A program made the position numbers and the translations under genes. Below the pieces are notes generated by a model. The model was not told the origin of the DNA. It saw only the letters and a list, made by a program, of their open reading frames with translations, and did no database searches. Source: Clarkia xantiana subsp. parviflora (Eukaryota > Streptophyta > Magnoliopsida > Myrtales > Onagraceae). Taken from it: DNA of 64,000 nt. The stretch covers positions 7,247,066 to 7,311,065 of the forward strand of contig JAPTYO010000059.1 in NCBI GenBank assembly GCA_036873135.1, in the 5' to 3' direction. Positions 44,298 through 56,730 of the stretch are shown piece after piece; the first letter of the stretch is position 1; each line of letters starts with the position of its first letter.

Positions 44298-45952
44298 TTT
44301 TCTATGGTTTTAATAAGTTTAAATAATTGCTAATAGTATGTGAATACTATATAAGTCCTTTGCTTAGACGCAAATAATCTGGTTGGACCAAAATTAGGAG
44401 AGCTTAATGTGAACAAACTTCCTCTGATTTTTTAATGACATAATTAAGATCAGCTTAAACAAATAATTTCCACTTAAAAAATTCAATAGTCCAAGTACGT
44501 AGATTATGTAACCCTTTGTTTATAACTTAAAATTAGCCAGTATTAGAAGCTTAACTTGAATAAATGGCTAAACGTGATTTACACTTTGGTTACGTACACT
44601 GAATAATGAAATTAATAATAGTATTAGTATACCAAATCTGTGAAATTCGTTAACCATGTGTTGGGGAGAAAAAATAAGCACTGTCGTATCCTTTTTTACC
44701 TCATTTTCTTGATATATATGTCAAAAGTGTTCAACAGACAGCAGCTGAATTTTGACAATTCTTATTTTATATCATAGTACGAATTATAAACATGTCCATT
44801 ATTTATTATTTATATGTATAGTTATTTTATTTAAGCATAGATCAGTCCACGCCAGAATGCATGTGGGTGAATATCTTCACTTTTTTCTATCTCGTGTCTA
44901 CTGGAAGAGCTTCTGAAAATATCTTATTTAATTATGTAGGTGTATGATAGAATGATAAAATGATACTACCAATATGTAGTGTAACTATTTAGTATTTTTT
45001 TAACAAGTCTTGTAAAATGGTTTTTAAAACTCTAACTAGTTCGTTTTAATATTTAGAGTTTATCAATTTTATGGTAAGAATCTGTAAAATCTAATGTATG
45101 AAATTCATAGTTCTTATTATAAGAAATTCACTCTTTTGATACTAAGCTAAAAAATTCACAACATGATCAACTAACTTAATAAAACACGATCTAAAATTGC
45201 ATTTTGTGTTCATTCTTGTGAACATGTATAAATCGATAAACTAACTCATTGTGCTAGTTTATGTTTCGTATATATTTAACACCATCGATAATCTTACTAG
45301 CGCGAAGTGTATGTACTTTGGACTTACCAACTCTAATTTTTTTACCATTAAAATAAAATGTGTTTCTCCCTAAGTTCATTAGATACAATCTTATTTTCTT
45401 ACATTTTAATTAATATATATATTGGCAGATTCCAGCATTTTAAAATAGAAGTAATTTAATACATATATGAAAATACCATTTAAGAGGCTCAATTATCGAC
45501 ATGTGAATTTTAGAAACTTCAGTTATTTTTAGTGTGACTTATTAGTCAACCATGACTCAATTTAGAGGCTCGCCTAAGCCTAAGCATGTGCCAAACACGT
45601 TCACATGTTCTAGGAGGTCATGCTTAGCCTTGGTCAGGGCGTAACCTTGGTCAGGACGAGCCCAAGCTCTACCAATTGAGAAATAACCAATTTAGAGTTT
45701 TGATCTGTCAGGGTAAGGCATGAGGCTCGCCAAGGCCCGGGCTAGTCCCATACACGATCTACTAGACCGGTGAACATGTTGGGCATGAAATCGGGCCAAA
45801 GCAAGTCCCCAACTAGATGAATTGAAGAATCATGACTAACTGATATGTCACATTTATGATAACTGAGAATCCAAATACTTTTTTTTTCTTATAAAGCTAG
45901 GGCTTCTAGAAGTCGCAAACCGATAGTTGAGAAAATGTCCTTTTTCACACAT

Positions 45953-45983
<31 letters not shown>

Positions 45984-46095
45984 AATTAGATTTTAAAATA
46001 AAATATTTATAGTTCATAATTTGAAAAAAATAATATTATTTTTTCTCTATGTAAAATGTGTTTATTCAATAATATATTTTGTTACAAAAATTTAA
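44298..46095. other. AT-rich spacer, no gene seen
   Basis: A more GC-balanced stretch at 45550-45830 contains repeated AGGCTCGCC and TTGGTCAGG words, but forms no recognisable gene or element. An (AC)n/(AT)n microsatellite lies at 45948-45984. Confidence 0.55.
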
Positions 46096-46799
46096 AATCA
46101 CTACAAGAATTAAGTATTATTGCGACGATCAAAATCGTCACAATAACCCTGAAAATCGTTGCTATATCTATGTTGCGATGACAAATCGTCGCAATAGATT
46201 CGTCACTATAGACCCCTAGCAATAGATCCGTACTGCGACAGAAATGAGCATCATCGCAATAGAGTCTACTTTATTGCGATGACGATTATATTAAGACATG
46301 TGCGAGATTAGTTGTCGCAATTGATCTATATATTGCGGGGATTTGATAACTCTATTGCGATGACAATTTTAAAAAAATTGTCGCAGTATGTCTATGTATT
46401 GTGATGATTCATCAATTCTATTGCGACGAGAAATTTAAAGTTAATATCGCAATTGATATCCCTATTGCGAGGATTTGATAACTTTGTAGTGCTGATTCAA
46501 TTGTAACAATTATCGCTGTGCGTACATATTGTGATGATTTAGTAGTTTTATTGTCAAAATTGCTAGGATTTAATAACTATATTGAGATGATACATCTAAA
46601 AAATATTATCTACTACGTGGATCTTTTAATTCATTTACAAAATATAAATACAATCAACGATTAAAATATCTAATTATTATATTATATTATAAAAAAAAAT
46701 CAACAATTAAATATAATCGGGGCTCCATCACGAGTCGGGTCATGAAGGAGTTTATGGTGGGTCACCCTCTGCAGTCCTGCTAAACGTTCAATTGCTCCA

Positions 46800-47030
46800 G
46801 GTCGTCGTCTCCTCCACCGAACAGAACTCAAACGGCAGCCCGAGCTTCTCCATGAAATCCACTAGCCTTTTTCCAGTCGCTTCGAGTGCTTCAATTGAGG
46901 TTCCTAATCCGGTGAGCTGCTCTTGCGGAGGACCGCCAAGCCGTGAGACCAGGATGTGGAAGAGTCCCGGCCACTCTAGGCCCTCCATGATGTCAAGGTG
47001 TCGATGATGTGTGGACACTCTCTTCTCTGT
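46800..47030 (-). pseudogene. SCR: Captured fragment of a SCARECROW-type GRAS gene
   Basis: The minus strand encodes [16 protein letters not shown], then [25 protein letters not shown] and LGLPFEF. This is the VHIID-to-middle part of the SCARECROW GRAS domain. Just upstream, GTCCAC-AC-ATCATCGAC-AC-CTTGACATC shows that the VHIID motif itself was present but is broken by two AC insertions. About 75 residues of a roughly 380-residue GRAS domain remain, so it cannot work as a transcription factor. It lies inside the CACTA element, so it was most likely copied from a chromosomal SCR gene. Confidence 0.85.
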
Positions 47031-47039
47031 CGAAGGTTG

Positions 47040-47335
47040 CTTGAATCGCCAGGTTTGCCGTGAACTTATCAAAGCGTGGTCAGAGGCTCAGAGCAGGGGC
47101 GACTCTTTGGGTTGGCCGTGAACTTGAAGGAGCGTGATCGGAGCAGGGGCGGCTCTTCGGGCTCAGCGGCAGTAATGGTGGTCGCGGCCGGAGGCGAGCT
47201 GGGTCGGAGCGGCCGGTGAACCAGAGTGCTGAGATGGATGAGGCCACGGGTGGATCGATGGCTGGTCGAGCAGGTGGAGGTCGGCCAACGGGAAGAGCGC
47301 TAGGAGTGGGGATGGTTCTACGAGATTAATAGGAC
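47040..47335. other. GC-rich insert in the CACTA element, origin unknown
   Basis: This block differs sharply in composition from the AT-rich element around it. It contains two near copies of GGCCGTGAACTT and GAGCAGGGGCG (47060-47160). It is probably a second captured or locally duplicated gene segment. No protein domain could be recognised. Confidence 0.5.
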
Positions 47336-48835
47336 CAGGAAATCAAAAGGAAACTTTTTTTTTGGTGAAACAAAAGGAAACTGATGCAAGCATGGAGAAG
47401 ACCAATAAATGAATATTGATTTTATTAATAAGTCTATATTGTCTGTATTTTCGTCTGATCTCCGCCAAAACATTTCCATATATAATAGTACATTTCCATA
47501 TATTATATATACAACACTTACATTTAATCTAACTAGGAAAATATTATGTTAATTTATTCTAAATAATAAATATTGAATATTCTTAATAAACACTTATGAT
47601 ACTTAGATATTTTCTCTTTTAACACGCTATATGTCATCTTTTGAGTGTTTTACGTACGTGTCGTGTATGGACCAACATTATTTATTAACGACGTTTCTTT
47701 TCCTATCTATTATTTTGAAATCAAATTAGAAGTTGTTTGGTTTGGTATGAATTTCTTGTGCATATATAATTGAAGTTATATATTGCACATAGTTGGAATT
47801 GTCCCAATAATTAGGAATAAAGTTTCGATTTCTTTTAAAAAAAATAGATGATATCAGAATAGATTGTTTATCGTGGTAATTGGTTTCCCATAAATTGGCG
47901 CCAAATTTTGTGCGATAAATTTATTATTGAGAGACAAACATCACAATTCAATATTACACATTCTCATTAGACACTCATGCTATTTCGATAGTATATGACC
48001 CTAACAACATATTTTGTGTAGACAAAATTGTTTCCAATAAAATCATCGACATTAACATTTTGGTGGGGAAAATGTTATTTTAAGAAACCGTGTGTCGCAA
48101 TAGAATATTAAAAATGATCAACCCAGTATATTGTGAGGATACACAGTTAACATAATAGATTGTGTGTCACAGAAATTGGTTTCCCGGAAAAGTTACCGTC
48201 ACGAATTTCGTAATTGCGAGGAGTTGTCGCAACTGTATATTACGCTTCCTCGCAATAACATCCTATTGCAAAAATATGCAATCCTAACAATAGATTTGGT
48301 GTCATCGCAATTTCATATTACACATCATACAACATACATTCCTTGCCATAAAATTCTCGTCGTCGATGTTGTTTTCCGATTGATAATTTTTTGTGAAAAT
48401 TATTATTGCGAGAACCGGTTGTCGCAATTGGATATTCCACATCCTAGCAAATAATTCAGTCTATTGCGATGATATACCGTCTTCGTAATAGATTAAATGT
48501 CGTCGCAATTCATTTTTCAGAAAATTTCACGGCAAAATTTTAGTTTAAAATTTGTATTGCGAGAAGCATTTTTCGTAGTTGGATATTGCACATCCTCGCA
48601 ATAAACTCATTCTTTTGCGAGGATGAGCGGTCATCGCAACAAATTTATCGTCGTCGCAACAATTTTTTAATTGTGATGACCCCTCGTCGCGATTAAATAT
48701 TGCGATGATGTTCTCGTCATTTTACACGGTATTAAACAAAATGTGTAAGTCATCACAATAGATACGATCTATAGCGATGACACAATGTCGCCGCAGTAGA
48801 ACTCGTAGCTATAGACCAAATTTCTTGTAGTGAAT

Positions 48836-49080
48836 GTGGAATTATTTTAATTGTAATGTGGAATTATTAAATTCTATTAATCATCAAATTATTAATTGAT
48901 GTTTGGACGTGTGTGTATTTTAAGAACATTTTCCTGGATTAAATTTTACGCGTGTGTAGTTGTCTTACACCATTAAAAAATTCGTATGTTTAGATGAAAT
49001 CAGTCACCTATCGAGCACGAAAAAAAATGGAGAACTCATAAGACTTGACAAATGTTTCCCTCGTATAGCTATAGAACAAT
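48836..49080. other. Short AT-rich spacer
   Basis: Nothing recognisable before the leucine-rich-repeat fragment. Confidence 0.5.
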
Positions 49081-49084
49081 CTTT

Positions 49085-49320
49085 AATATTGTTAGAAATA
49101 TCTGTCTCTATCAATCTCAAACATATTTCTATGTTCTACAATCAACTAAACGAGTCACAACCTTCTTCAATCAGAAACTTTTCTGGACTTCATAAGCTTT
49201 TACTGGATGGAAACAAATTCTTACGCAAAATCTAAGCAGAGATCGAGTTGTTGTAACAGATTTCCAAGGTGGATTTCAAATCTCAATGTGTCACATCCGA
49301 CATTTTATCTGAATTCTGCA
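49085..49320 (+). pseudogene. Leucine-rich-repeat fragment of a BAM1/CLV1-type receptor kinase
   Basis: In one frame, ISVSINLKHISMFYNQLN, SSIRNFSGLHKLLLDGNKF, then a stop, AEIELL, a stop and QISKVDF follow the order of a BAM1-like segment (NLGQIS, PSIGNFSG, LQKLLLDGNKFSG, PPEIGRLQQLSKVDFS). Two stops and many substitutions mark it as a dead fragment of two to three repeats. The rest of the ectodomain and the kinase are not in the window. Family recognition is from memory of the consensus. Confidence 0.75.
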
Positions 49321-50333
49321 GTTTTTTTTAATCTTAAAATGTGACTGATTCCGTCCAAATAAATAGATTTCTTAAGGCAACTAACAATCATGTACGCAAG
49401 TAAAACATGAGTAAGTAAAATGAGAAAAAATATAGTTAGCAATTTGTTTGAGTTTCATATATCAACTAACAATTTGATAATTAATCTATATAGTAAATAA
49501 AGATTAATATAGTAAAAATAATTCTATCACGTGTGCATTTGACAAATAACTACCTCTAAAAGTAATTAATTAGCAGAAGGAAGGAACGGTAACTTTTTTT
49601 TTTTGTTTTTTCTAAAAAAAGAAAATAAAAGCAGATTTATTCTTGAAAATTTAATAATATTCCATTTTGTACGCTAAATACTTCAATAAATGTAACGTCT
49701 TTTTTCTAACAATACAACGAGCGTGGCGACCCCGTTAAGACCAATTCCGATGAATGCAGTCGAGCTATGAACTTTTCGTCTTATTAATAGATAAGTCATG
49801 GCAATTGGCAAGACAAGAGAAGATGCATGTGCATGCATATGGGGTCGGAATAATATACAAGAATGATAGATATTACGCAACTAGCTAGTGGCCAATAGAC
49901 TTGGTCCGGTCGGGGTTAATGAATGATGTCTTTCTCAAAAAATGCACCAACTACCCAATCTAAAAACCAATTCAAAGTCATGTGATGTGTTTCAATCTAT
50001 TCGTTCTCAGGTTCTCTGTATTTTTGTAACGGATTGTATTTTTATTTTCTCCTCAATACCTATATATATTTAGTATTTAGATGACAGAGTGTCCAATGTA
50101 ACATTTTACTAGTGCTAACGCGACTGAGTTGATATATATATAAAAGAAATTTTCATATGACTAACTAGTCGATCTATATATCTGCGTGCAGGTGCAGCGA
50201 AACATTTTGACTAACAAAACATCTTAATTAACATAATATAACAAGTCACATTTGATTGTTTTTTGGCATTAATCACTTTTCATTATAATTGTATAATAAT
50301 CTTTCATATATCCATGTTGCGTAATATAATATA
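49321..50333. other. AT-rich spacer, no gene seen
   Basis: No recognisable gene, RNA or element was found; the minus frame 49683-49880 has no motif. Confidence 0.5.
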
Positions 50334-50361
50334 CTAGGTGTTGATCCCGCTATGCGCGGGA
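50334..50361 (-). mobile_element. Helitron 3' terminus, minus orientation
   Basis: On the minus strand the sequence reads TCCCGCGCATAGCGGGA, then TCAACAC and the final CTAG followed by T. A six-pair hairpin a few bases before CTRR is the Helitron end signature. The element would extend to the right; its 5' end could not be located. Confidence 0.7.
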
Positions 50362-51007
50362 CGACCTGCTAATTAAACTGTACACTTTTAAGTGAGTGTT
50401 AATATATGATATAGAAAATGTATTACATGTTATTTTATTGAAATTAAGTATGGTTCAGACATGTTTATGGTATAAAAGCTTGTTGGGTAAACGAAACTTA
50501 ATATAATGATGAATTTATTTTTTTGTGGTAGCCGATAAGCATATGAAATTTTATGGAAGAACTGATAACATATATATCAATGCTAAATCCCGATTAGCCT
50601 ACGAAATTAAAGAAAACCAACCGTTACCTATCATTTAAACTCTCTCACAAAAACAATAGCATTTTTAGTTAGAATGTAACAGATAATTCTTGTACAATAG
50701 TAATAGACAATATTGCTTAATTTAGGAAGTTACAGAAATCTGTTTTCATCTATTTGTCCATATATTATGCCAAGGATACTCAACCAGTGTATGTTTATCC
50801 ATATTCCATACTGATGAATACTCAACCAGTTCATGTTCTTTACAAAAAAAAACCAGTTTATGTTTATCCTTACTGGTTCGGTAAGCTTAGAGATTCAGTG
50901 GAGATACTTAACTACACCAACAATTAAATATATCTCACTATCCTTTCAATACACATGGATTAAAAAAAAAAACTATTTTAGGGAAAGATCGAAACTTCGG
51001 ATTTTTG
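50362..51007. other. Putative Helitron interior, no gene seen
   Basis: AT-rich. The only notable feature is a local near-duplication, ACTCAACCAGT and CCAGTTTATGTTTATCC (50778-50870). Confidence 0.45.
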
Positions 51008-51654
51008 GACAACTATTTTTAGTCCTCAAATTTATATTTTTAAAATTTAATATTTACAATTTAGTCCATATTGTTTGCTCAAGTCACCGTCCAAGGCCGC
51101 CGACCACCACCCACCACCTCCAAGGCCGCCGACCGCCACAAAACGGGCCGGCCACCACCCACGGCACCGGCCACCACCGCTTGGGGCCGAAAACCACCCC
51201 AATTGGTGGTGGCCACCTCAATCGGGGCCGGCCACCACCAATTAGTGGTGGCTACAGCCCCAATCGGGGCCAGCCACCACCAATAGGGGCCGCCGGCCCC
51301 AATTGGGACCGACCACCATCAATTGGGGTGGTTTTCGGCCCCAAGCGGTGGTGTCCGGCCCGTTTCGTGGCGGTCGGCGGCCTTGGAGGTGGTGGGTGGT
51401 GGCCGGCGGCCTTGGACGGTGACTTGAGCAAACAATAGGGACTAAATTGTAAATATTAAATTTTAGAAATATAAATTTGAGGACTAAATTGAACAAAATA
51501 TAATAGTTTAACGGTCAAACTAACTGTTGAGTAACGGAAACACCAAAAACATACAACCTTTCAAACATATGGCACCAAAAGTCTACAAAATGAAACATAT
51601 GACACCAAAAGCCTGCACATCTCAAACATGTGGCACCAAAAGTACCTTTAACCC
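51008..51654. mobile_element. MULE-type MITE, left arm truncated
   Basis: The right arm ends ACCAAAAGTACCTTTAACCC, as in the GGTACC family, and holds GGACTAAATTGAACAAAAT. The core at 51080-51425 is a large GC-rich palindrome built from GGCCGCCGACC and CCACCACCAATT words. The left arm stops at about 51008, so the outer 170 bp are missing. Proline/Arg-rich open frames in the core are artefacts. Confidence 0.78.
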
Positions 51655-52980
51655 TTCTTTATATATATACGTATTTACACATTAACAAAAATAGTTTTTA
51701 CTATTTATACATAAATTTGATTTTTTTAAGAAAAATATTATTTTAAATAATTAAAGTTACTTTTTTTTGTTAAATTTTATATTTGTTAAATTAATCATGT
51801 AAAATATATCTTCATTGAAAATGCAAGTAAGGGTATTTAGGTCTTTTAGTCATTGTATTAGGATATCCTAATACAAAGTTCATTCAAACATCGTATTAAG
51901 ATATCCTAATACATGGCTCAATTAAACATTGTACTAACTAAGCATGTATTAGCTAATATCGGTATTAGGATATCGCAATACTGACAAACAAACGTAGGTA
52001 CATAAAAAAAACAAGACTTAACAATCTAGTACCTGATTTTTTAAGTACTAATTTATTAAGTCGTGCTTTCTTGAATTTGAGATTTTGCAGGAACAGAAAT
52101 CTGATACCATGACCTAAAACTATTTTTTTTGGCCAAAGACCTAAAACTTACTCTCTCATCACAACTATAAAATATATCATGGTATAACACAGTTATTATT
52201 ATTATTATTATACAAAATTTTCGCAATCTCAAAAGGTTATAAAACAATGGGTAAAACTATATATTTTGAATTTCACCACATCAATGTGTCAACAAGAAGA
52301 GAAAGAATAACATAATTTGGGCAAAACACATAAAATGGACGAAACGATTTTGGATATAATAGATAAAGTCATTTTGAATCAATATAATTTTTATATAGTA
52401 TATAAATAAATAAAAATATTTACTCGTAATTTAATTTCTAATTATTTGAGTATATTATACATAAAAAGGAATATTTAATTTAATTGATTTCTATGAAATA
52501 TAAAAAAAATACACATACATCATTAAAAATATTTAAAAAATAATCTAAAATTTCATTGTACTAATTTATAGATTAAAAAAAATAAAGTTACATACTTAAT
52601 CACCCATATAATAAGGTTTGGTTGTGCATACAATATTTAGTATGTTTTGTAATGTATATTTTAATGTGACTTTATTATATATATAATATCTTAAGCCAAC
52701 CAACTAGGATTAAAAAAAAACTTTGAGAACAACTAACTTATATGTATTGTGTTAAATGTGAATGAACTATAAAAAACCAAATTTGAAAATGTAAAACTAA
52801 ATCCGCACTTCTGTTAATATTCTATTAATTGAAACACATGACATAATTTATAAGTTAATTTTCATAAAAATAATGTCACGTGAAATATTTATTTATTTTA
52901 TACGAATATACTGCACATTATTTTTTATTATTATAATAAGTCATGAAGTTGATAAAAATTAAAATAATAATAATAATAAT
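51655..52980. other. AT-rich spacer with repeated 20-bp palindromes
   Basis: GTATTAGGATATCCTAATAC at 51855-51874 is a perfect palindrome. Variants with one and two changes follow at 51893-51912 and 51962-51981. The arrangement suggests a MITE that I cannot delimit. The rest is AT-rich with no gene. Confidence 0.55.
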
Positions 52981-52989
52981 ATACTATAC

Positions 52990-53290
52990 TACTACTATAT
53001 TAAATATGTGGAGTGTCCTCAATCACCACCAATCAACACATTTTTTTTTTTTTAAAATGTTAGCCTTCTAACCATATATATTTCTACCACTATATTTCTA
53101 TTTATTTATTTGGAGTGTTCTCACTACCAACCAACACATCATTTCAAATGCTACCTCTTCTACCAATATATCTTTCTACCACAATATAAGTTTCTATTTA
53201 TTTACATAGAGTGTCATCAACACATCTTTCAAATGCTAATCTTCTACCAATATATATTTCTACCAGTATATCTATTCAACTCAAAATTCA
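52990..53290. repeat. Three diverged direct repeats of about 100 bp
   Basis: Each unit has GAGTGT(T/C)CTCA, CAACACATC, AAATGCTA and CTTCTACCAATATAT with TTCTACCA. They lie next to the proposed Helitron start. Confidence 0.65.
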
Positions 53291-53928
53291 TCAAAGACAA
53301 AGAATAAATTAATTTTAGTATGATACTACTCATGAAATATTATAGTCTTGTCCATAATTACTTGCATGCCTCAGCACTGTTATGCTTATGCATGAGAATA
53401 AGTATTTCATCCTCTAACTTACTTTAAATGTATCATTTAATCATCAAAGTTCAATAACTAGTCTCAATTTAAATTAAAGACTCGAATTTAGCACATTATA
53501 TGCTAGTAATTATAAATAACATAATAATGACTAAATAAAATACTTTTTCTATTTGATAAATACAAATAATTATTCTGTAATCTTGGCTATAGTATTATAT
53601 TAAACGTAATATCAAATTACAATAGACGGAGTTTAGTTATAATCTCAAATTATAATGAAATTCACATTAGAATTTATATTACATTGTTTGGTTTGCTAAA
53701 AATGAACTTCCTACTTTTACTTATTTTCTTTCTTGTACTTGGGTCGATAATAGCCATGGTAGTACGGTCTTGAACCCAACAAATATAATTATGTAAATGT
53801 AATATAGAACGTTTATTACATCTATCCAAACACACGTCAGTGTTTTTGTGCACATACCTACTAATATATATTTGATCTCCTTTGCATTCTTGTCCTTTCA
53901 TATTCGATTTGACCAACGTTGTATATAG
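53291..53928. other. AT-rich stretch, no gene seen
   Basis: The minus frame 53674-54021 partly reads into the MITE arm and has no motif. Confidence 0.5.
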
Positions 53929-53937
53929 GGTTAAGAA

Positions 53938-55051
53938 CCTATGAAAGGTCTGAACTATCACCCATGTTAACGGGAGAGGTCTGAAATTTAAAAAGTTAAT
54001 AACAGAGGTCTGAAATTTCAATTTTGTTGATTTGAGGTTTTCCGTCCATTTTTAGGGTTAAATTTAACAGAATTGTGTGAAATGACATTTTTGCCCCTTT
54101 AATATTTTGTTTTATTTAATATCTTATTTAAGGAAATGTGAAATGACAATTTTACCCCTAAAGTCAAATTAAAACCACTCAACTCCGGCCGCCACCACCC
54201 GACTCCGGCCACCACCACCCGACTCCGGCGACCACCACCTCGACTCCGACGACCACCACCTCGGCTCCGGCGACCCGACTCCGGCCACCACATCGGCAAA
54301 AAAGCTCCGATCGGGGCCAAAAAGCTCCGATCGGGGCCAAAAAGCTCCGATCGGAGCTCTGTGGCTCCGGCCGGGGCCACAGAGCTCCAGATCGGAGCTC
54401 TGTGGCTCCGGTCGGGGCACAGAGCTCCGATCTGAAGCTCTATGGCCCCGACCAGAGCCACAGAGCTCCGATCTGGAGCTCTGTGGCCCCGGCCGGAGCC
54501 ACAGAGCTCCGACCGGAGCTCTGTGGCTCCGACCAGAGCCACAAAGCTCCGATCGGAGCTTTTTTGGCCCCGATCGGAGTCCAATCGGGGCCGGTGGCTC
54601 CGATCGGAGCTCAATCGGGGCCGGTGGCTCCGATTGGAGCCCAATCGGGGCCGGTGGCTCCGATTTTGGCCCAATCGGAGCCTTGGTGGTGGTCGCCGGA
54701 GTACGGTGGTGGTCGCCGGAGTACGGTGGTGGTCGACGGAGTACGGTGGTGGTCGCCGGAGTACGATTGGTGGTCGCCGGAGTACCGTGGTGGCTTCAAG
54801 GGCATTTTGGTCTTTTCACTCCATGCATGTGAGGGGCACACTTGATAGAAGGGCATTTTCGGAATTTTATTTAATTTCCGGTCACATGCCAAACATGTGA
54901 CCAACTTCCGTTAGTTTTAACGGAAAAAACTAACGGAGACCGCTGTTATCAACAAAACAGAAATTTCAGACCTCTGTTATTAACTTTTTAAATTTCAGAC
55001 CTCTCCCGTTAACATGGGTGATAGTTCAGACCTTTCATAGGTTCTTAACCC
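53938..55051. mobile_element. MULE-type MITE family B, copy 2
   Basis: The 1114-bp element has the same ends (GGGTTAAGAACCTATGAAAG) as 28346-29285, but the asymmetric core is reversed. The perfect 9-bp duplication is TTGTATATA (53929-53937 and 55052-55060). The core (54180-54790) contains GCTCCGATCGGAGC palindromes and an expanded block of AGAGCTCCGATC-GGAGCTCTGTGGC units (54345-54545) absent from copy 1. Frames through the core are artefacts. Confidence 0.9.
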
Positions 55052-55060
55052 TTGTATATA

Positions 55061-56730
55061 TGCAAAATTACATGTCTCTATAGAGAGAAAACAATCTCTT
55101 ACTGATCTCATGACTGGATAATGCAGGTTTAAATCTAAAGAAATTGATTTGATCGCCCAACATGTACTTATATATATGGTTGTAATACTTTAATAAAATG
55201 TATATATAAATCATTAAACTTATATTCTGGCATGGACTGTTCGCACATTAAAGTGCTGCTTATGTGGACAACATTAGTTTAGTGACAAGCTTTAAGATTG
55301 GTTTATGTTAATTTAACTTCATTCCGCATCAGCTCCTACACGGCAGGAACTATTTAATCAATTAATTATTTCGGCCCATTAACGTGGTAGAATCACTACG
55401 AGATATCTAATTATACTATATGATTTATTTGAAAAAAAAAAAAAAATCACTTGAATTTTTTTTGTTAGAATTTATTTTAAATTATTATGACTAAAATATC
55501 TTACAAATTTTCCACTAATTCTTCAAATTGAGATATTTTTTTAAGCATTTTCTAATTAAATTAAATAAAACCCTCTCAAATCCTTATAAAAATTATTGTG
55601 GGGACTATTTTTTTTGTTTTGTTAACTATTGCTCTTGGAAACTTCATTCTTGACAAATTGATAATTTTCTTTTAGTGATTAAACGGCTTAAAATTCTAAA
55701 AAGCAAATAAAATTTGAATTTCTCTATCAAGAAGTATTGTCATCAACCCTCTTGATTTGAAATTGCATGAAGGGTTATTATACTATAATATAATAAAAAA
55801 CATTTTCTGTTCAATGAAAACCATTATTTTTTCTTTCTTCAATTAGTAATATTGTTATATTTCTTTTTAAAAAGTAGATATATTAATTATTTTTTCCTCT
55901 GGTCACTTTGCTTTGCTTTTATTTGATATAATTATTGTATATATTATCTGAACCCTTTAAAGGAATACTTAATTAAAGAGTTTCCAAGCAGGAGAAGTGT
56001 GATATTATTGGTTCATGGGATGGATCTATTCTCTAGCTAGCTTTGCATGCCCACGTCACGTATATATATTGGGGACAAAGATGAAAAGGTTTTAACAAAG
56101 TGAAACACAGCTAGCTAGCTAGCATGGCATGTCACGTGATATGATAATCCTTCGGCCCACCATTCTTATTTTCTATATTCTCTCTCTTCTCCACCATTGA
56201 AGCAGAAGTTGAAGGTTGATGAAGCTGATTAATAACAATAATAACAGAAATTAAAGAACCAGATTTGCCACCATCTCTTTCTTTAAGTTTAAGCCTTACC
56301 TTTCTACTCAGACAAACTAGTACGTATTAGATAATGGTGGAATAACACGTCACACACACAAATTTGAATCACTTAATGGCATCTAGTGGAGTTAGCCTAT
56401 TTTGTCCCGCTACATAATCTTCGCGTGTTCCTGTTGATGGTTTAAAATTTTTCCGGTCATACTTAGTGAACAACCAGCGCATGCACTGATCCTGTGTCAA
56501 CGTAGCCCCACCAACATATTAGTCTATTAAACTCAGATCTACTTACTTTCTCATGTGTTTGTCAGTAAAACGAGATTTTTTTTAAACAGGTCACCGCGAT
56601 GTGACACCCCTAAATAGTTTTAAACCTAAAACTTCAGAATGTATACTACATGGGAATAAATGTTTTTAACCATTAATCACCGCTGATGATGGTATATATA
56701 TGGGTTATTAAATATCAATTTAGTAGAGCT
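55061..56730. other. AT-rich stretch, no gene seen
   Basis: No supported coding region or element. A (GCTA)n run AGCTAGCTAGCTAGC lies near 56109-56123. Confidence 0.5.

Larger units (their letters stand above)
46099..48832. mobile_element. Non-autonomous CACTA element carrying captured gene pieces
   Basis: The ends CACTACAAGAATT and AATTTCTTGTAGTG are CACTA terminal repeats, with a 3-bp duplication AAT (46096-46098 and 48833-48835). The first 450 bp and last 700 bp hold many copies of TCGTCGCAATAG-type words in both directions, the subterminal repeats to which CACTA transposase binds. No transposase is present. The middle (46720-47340) is GC-rich and coding-like, containing a fragment of a GRAS gene, so it is a transduplicating CACTA. 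Confidence 0.9.

Noticed and set aside
44298..46095. Hidden gene in the spacer between MITE and CACTA element
   Set aside because: Scanned for domains, splice-like exon patterns and tRNA boxes; nothing coherent was found.
48164..48454. 96-codon frame in the CACTA element
   Set aside because: It is composed of subterminal TCGTCGCAAT-type repeats.
50833..51438. 201-codon proline-rich frame
   Set aside because: It lies in the GC-rich palindromic core of a MITE and resembles low-complexity translation of the repeat.
53674..54021. 115-codon minus-strand frame
   Set aside because: It straddles the boundary of a MITE and has no motif.
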